From assembly GCA_020698575.1 (NCBI GenBank), contig CM036248.1, positions 23,052,229 to 23,116,228 on the forward strand: DNA of 64,000 bases, read 5' to 3'. Shown here piece by piece: positions 62,201 to 64,000 of this stretch. Numbering within the stretch: position 1 is the first letter of the stretch; each line of letters begins with the position of its first letter. The notes under the pieces are model-generated. The model was not told the origin of the DNA. It did no database searches and saw only the letters and a list, made by a program, of their open reading frames with translations. The position numbers and the translations under genes are program-made. This DNA comes from Bostrychus sinensis (lineage: Eukaryota; Chordata; Actinopteri; Gobiiformes; Eleotridae).

Positions 62201-64000
62201 ATCTGACTGATCAGGTGCTGGTAGCATTGCTCTCCTCACTTCCCTCAGCAGCTTTCCTCTTTTTGTTGTAACAGCACCAAAATACACAATATAAGTGTTA
62301 CCTGCAAGAGTTTCACTTTCATTCGAGAAAGAAGCTTGACATTTAATCATTTTATCAGCAATGACAACACACTGTAGACAATAATGCAACACACTGCTGG
62401 CAGTATTTAGAAAAGTAAAATCAGTAAAATGGTATAATCAGGTTACTTGAAGCACTTTGAGAGCCCAGAGCCCCAGAAAGGCATTGGGCCAAACTCACAA
62501 TGGTAAAGACCTGGGCTCAAACCAGTGGTCTCCAGAGGTAAATATTCTATCCCTTAAGCCTCCAAGCCCTTATACCTTGCAATAGTACAGAATACTTAAA
62601 GAATTTCCTAGATCCAGACTGGGCTCCATATTCACACTAAAACAGTTTATTTCTTCCTTGGCCAATAACAGACATCACTGTCAAAATTTGATAATTACTT
62701 TTTAAGTTATTGTGCTTACACAGTATCCAGCTAACAAGCAAACCATGCCAGTGAAAACAGAACCTCCTTGGAGGAAGTAATTATTTTAGTAAATTGTGAT
62801 TATGTTCTACAAACAGACAATAAACTATGTATTAGGTGAAAAGGTTGTGTCCTTTTGCCTGTCCTGTTTACATGAAAAACAAAGACCTGCATGTTTTGGC
62901 ACAATTTCCTCTTCATCTGGCAGACTTCCCAGCGACTCTGAGTTTGTTGAGTGACAGATCAAAAATGTTGCCCAATTCCTCCAGGACCTAGGTCCAGCTG
63001 TTCTGGTGTACAAGTCAGTGACAGCTGGATGTGGCCCGGCTGTAGAGTTTTCCCTCTGGCTCAAACACTGCAGTCCCAGCAGTCACTGGCAGATGCTTTT
63101 TCCATCTCACAATGTCAGTCAAATTGTGATGGCATCATATCAGCTTGATTACAAAGGGATACAGTTTTCCCATGGTGCCTTCATTTAGCCTCCTCTTGAG
63201 AAGTTATGAGACTAGAGCTATTGTAATTACCCCCGCCAGTAGGCTACGTGTTCCCTGGGATTGGTTTGTTGGTCTGTTAGCAACACTCAGAAATGAATGG
63301 TCAGATTACATTTTCCATGCATGTCAGTAATTTAGTAAATCATTATTTTTGATAAGGATCCGTAACGCTGTCATGATCAAGCATAAACAATTCTGTACAA
63401 TTGCAACATAGGGCCAAAGATTCTAACTTGAGCCACAAGTGCTCAGTAAGAAAAAAAAAAAACATTTTGATGTGGCTCTGGACCACTGTCTCATTCCAGG
63501 CCTTTCTATTGGAATTGTTACCATTTTGACATAAAGAAATTGGTGGCTCAATAGACAGAGCATTTGCCCCTGAACTAGAAGATCCCTGAGTCCAGAAAAT
63601 ACTGTTTAGTTTAACCATTGAGACAGGGCCAATGCCTTGCTAGATATCTGCTCCCTCCTAGTCAAAGAACAATGCAATAATTTATATTCTTACAACTTCC
63701 ATGCTAGTGCTTTAATGTATGCATTTGATGTCAAGGCATAGATGCAAAGCAAGGGCTGAGATGCACCCAGCAGTCTCCAAGCCCCAGGGAGACAAGGGGC
63801 AGAGAGAAAGACTATTATACTGAAAAATATGATACTGATATACCGTATATGCTAGTGAAAACATAGTGTCCAGGGTAAAACTGAGCATAAACGTTTATGC
63901 AATATTTGAATATACTGAGTGGTTTTACCAGAAACTGAAAGCTAGTGAGAGAGGATTCATTTTTACAATGAAGTGCTCCCCCACACAAGACAGTGTGTGG
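59291..64000 (+). other. ctbp1: ctbp1 intron 1 (partial)
   Basis: No exon, RNA gene or intact mobile element recognised. Pyrimidine-rich CTCTCTCTTCC text at 59395-59470 faces the GA tract across exon 1. The longest open frames show no family likeness. Confidence 0.6.

Overview
The window is vertebrate nuclear DNA from a ray-finned fish, almost certainly a teleost. The evidence is spliced genes with GT-AG introns, fish orthologues of OCRL, KLHL3, HNRNPA0, MAEA and CTBP1, and a dense load of hAT, Tc1/mariner, PIF/Harbinger and L2-type elements, a tRNA-derived SINE and long simple repeats. No viral, bacterial, CRISPR or operon-like content was seen.

Layout, left to right. (1) 30-8506, minus: 5' part of a divergent intermediate-filament gene that continues past the left edge. 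(2) 10367-23670, minus: complete ocrl, 24 coding exons including a 24-nt microexon; its introns hold an L2-type LINE relic and two hAT-like elements. (3) 26490-34325, minus: complete klhl3, 15 exons, 594 aa; one intron holds a cluster of three hAT-like elements, one nested. (4) 35784-36677 and 40042-40929, minus: two intronless hnrnpa0 paralogues in tandem. (5) 43989-53949, minus: complete maea, 9 exons, 396 aa, with two Harbinger-like elements in one intron. (6) 59251-59290, plus: first coding exon of ctbp1, head-to-head with maea; the rest of ctbp1 lies past the right edge. The remainder is flanks, UTRs and introns.

Exon models were built by hand from splice sites and reading phase. Phases agree through all of ocrl, klhl3 and maea, so those coordinates should be close to exact. 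The weak points are the first two ocrl exons and one exon of the intermediate-filament gene.

The genes do not form one pathway. OCRL is an endosomal/Golgi inositol 5-phosphatase. KLHL3 is a CUL3 adaptor and MAEA a CTLH-complex ubiquitin-ligase subunit. The HNRNPA0 copies are RNA-binding proteins and CtBP1 is a transcriptional corepressor. The order joins two blocks kept in human (KLHL3-HNRNPA0 at 5q31, MAEA-CTBP1 at 4p16) with OCRL (human Xq). The best leads are the ocrl microexon, which changes a clathrin-box residue, the tandem hnrnpa0 pair, and several transposons inserted within about 70 bp of splice donors.
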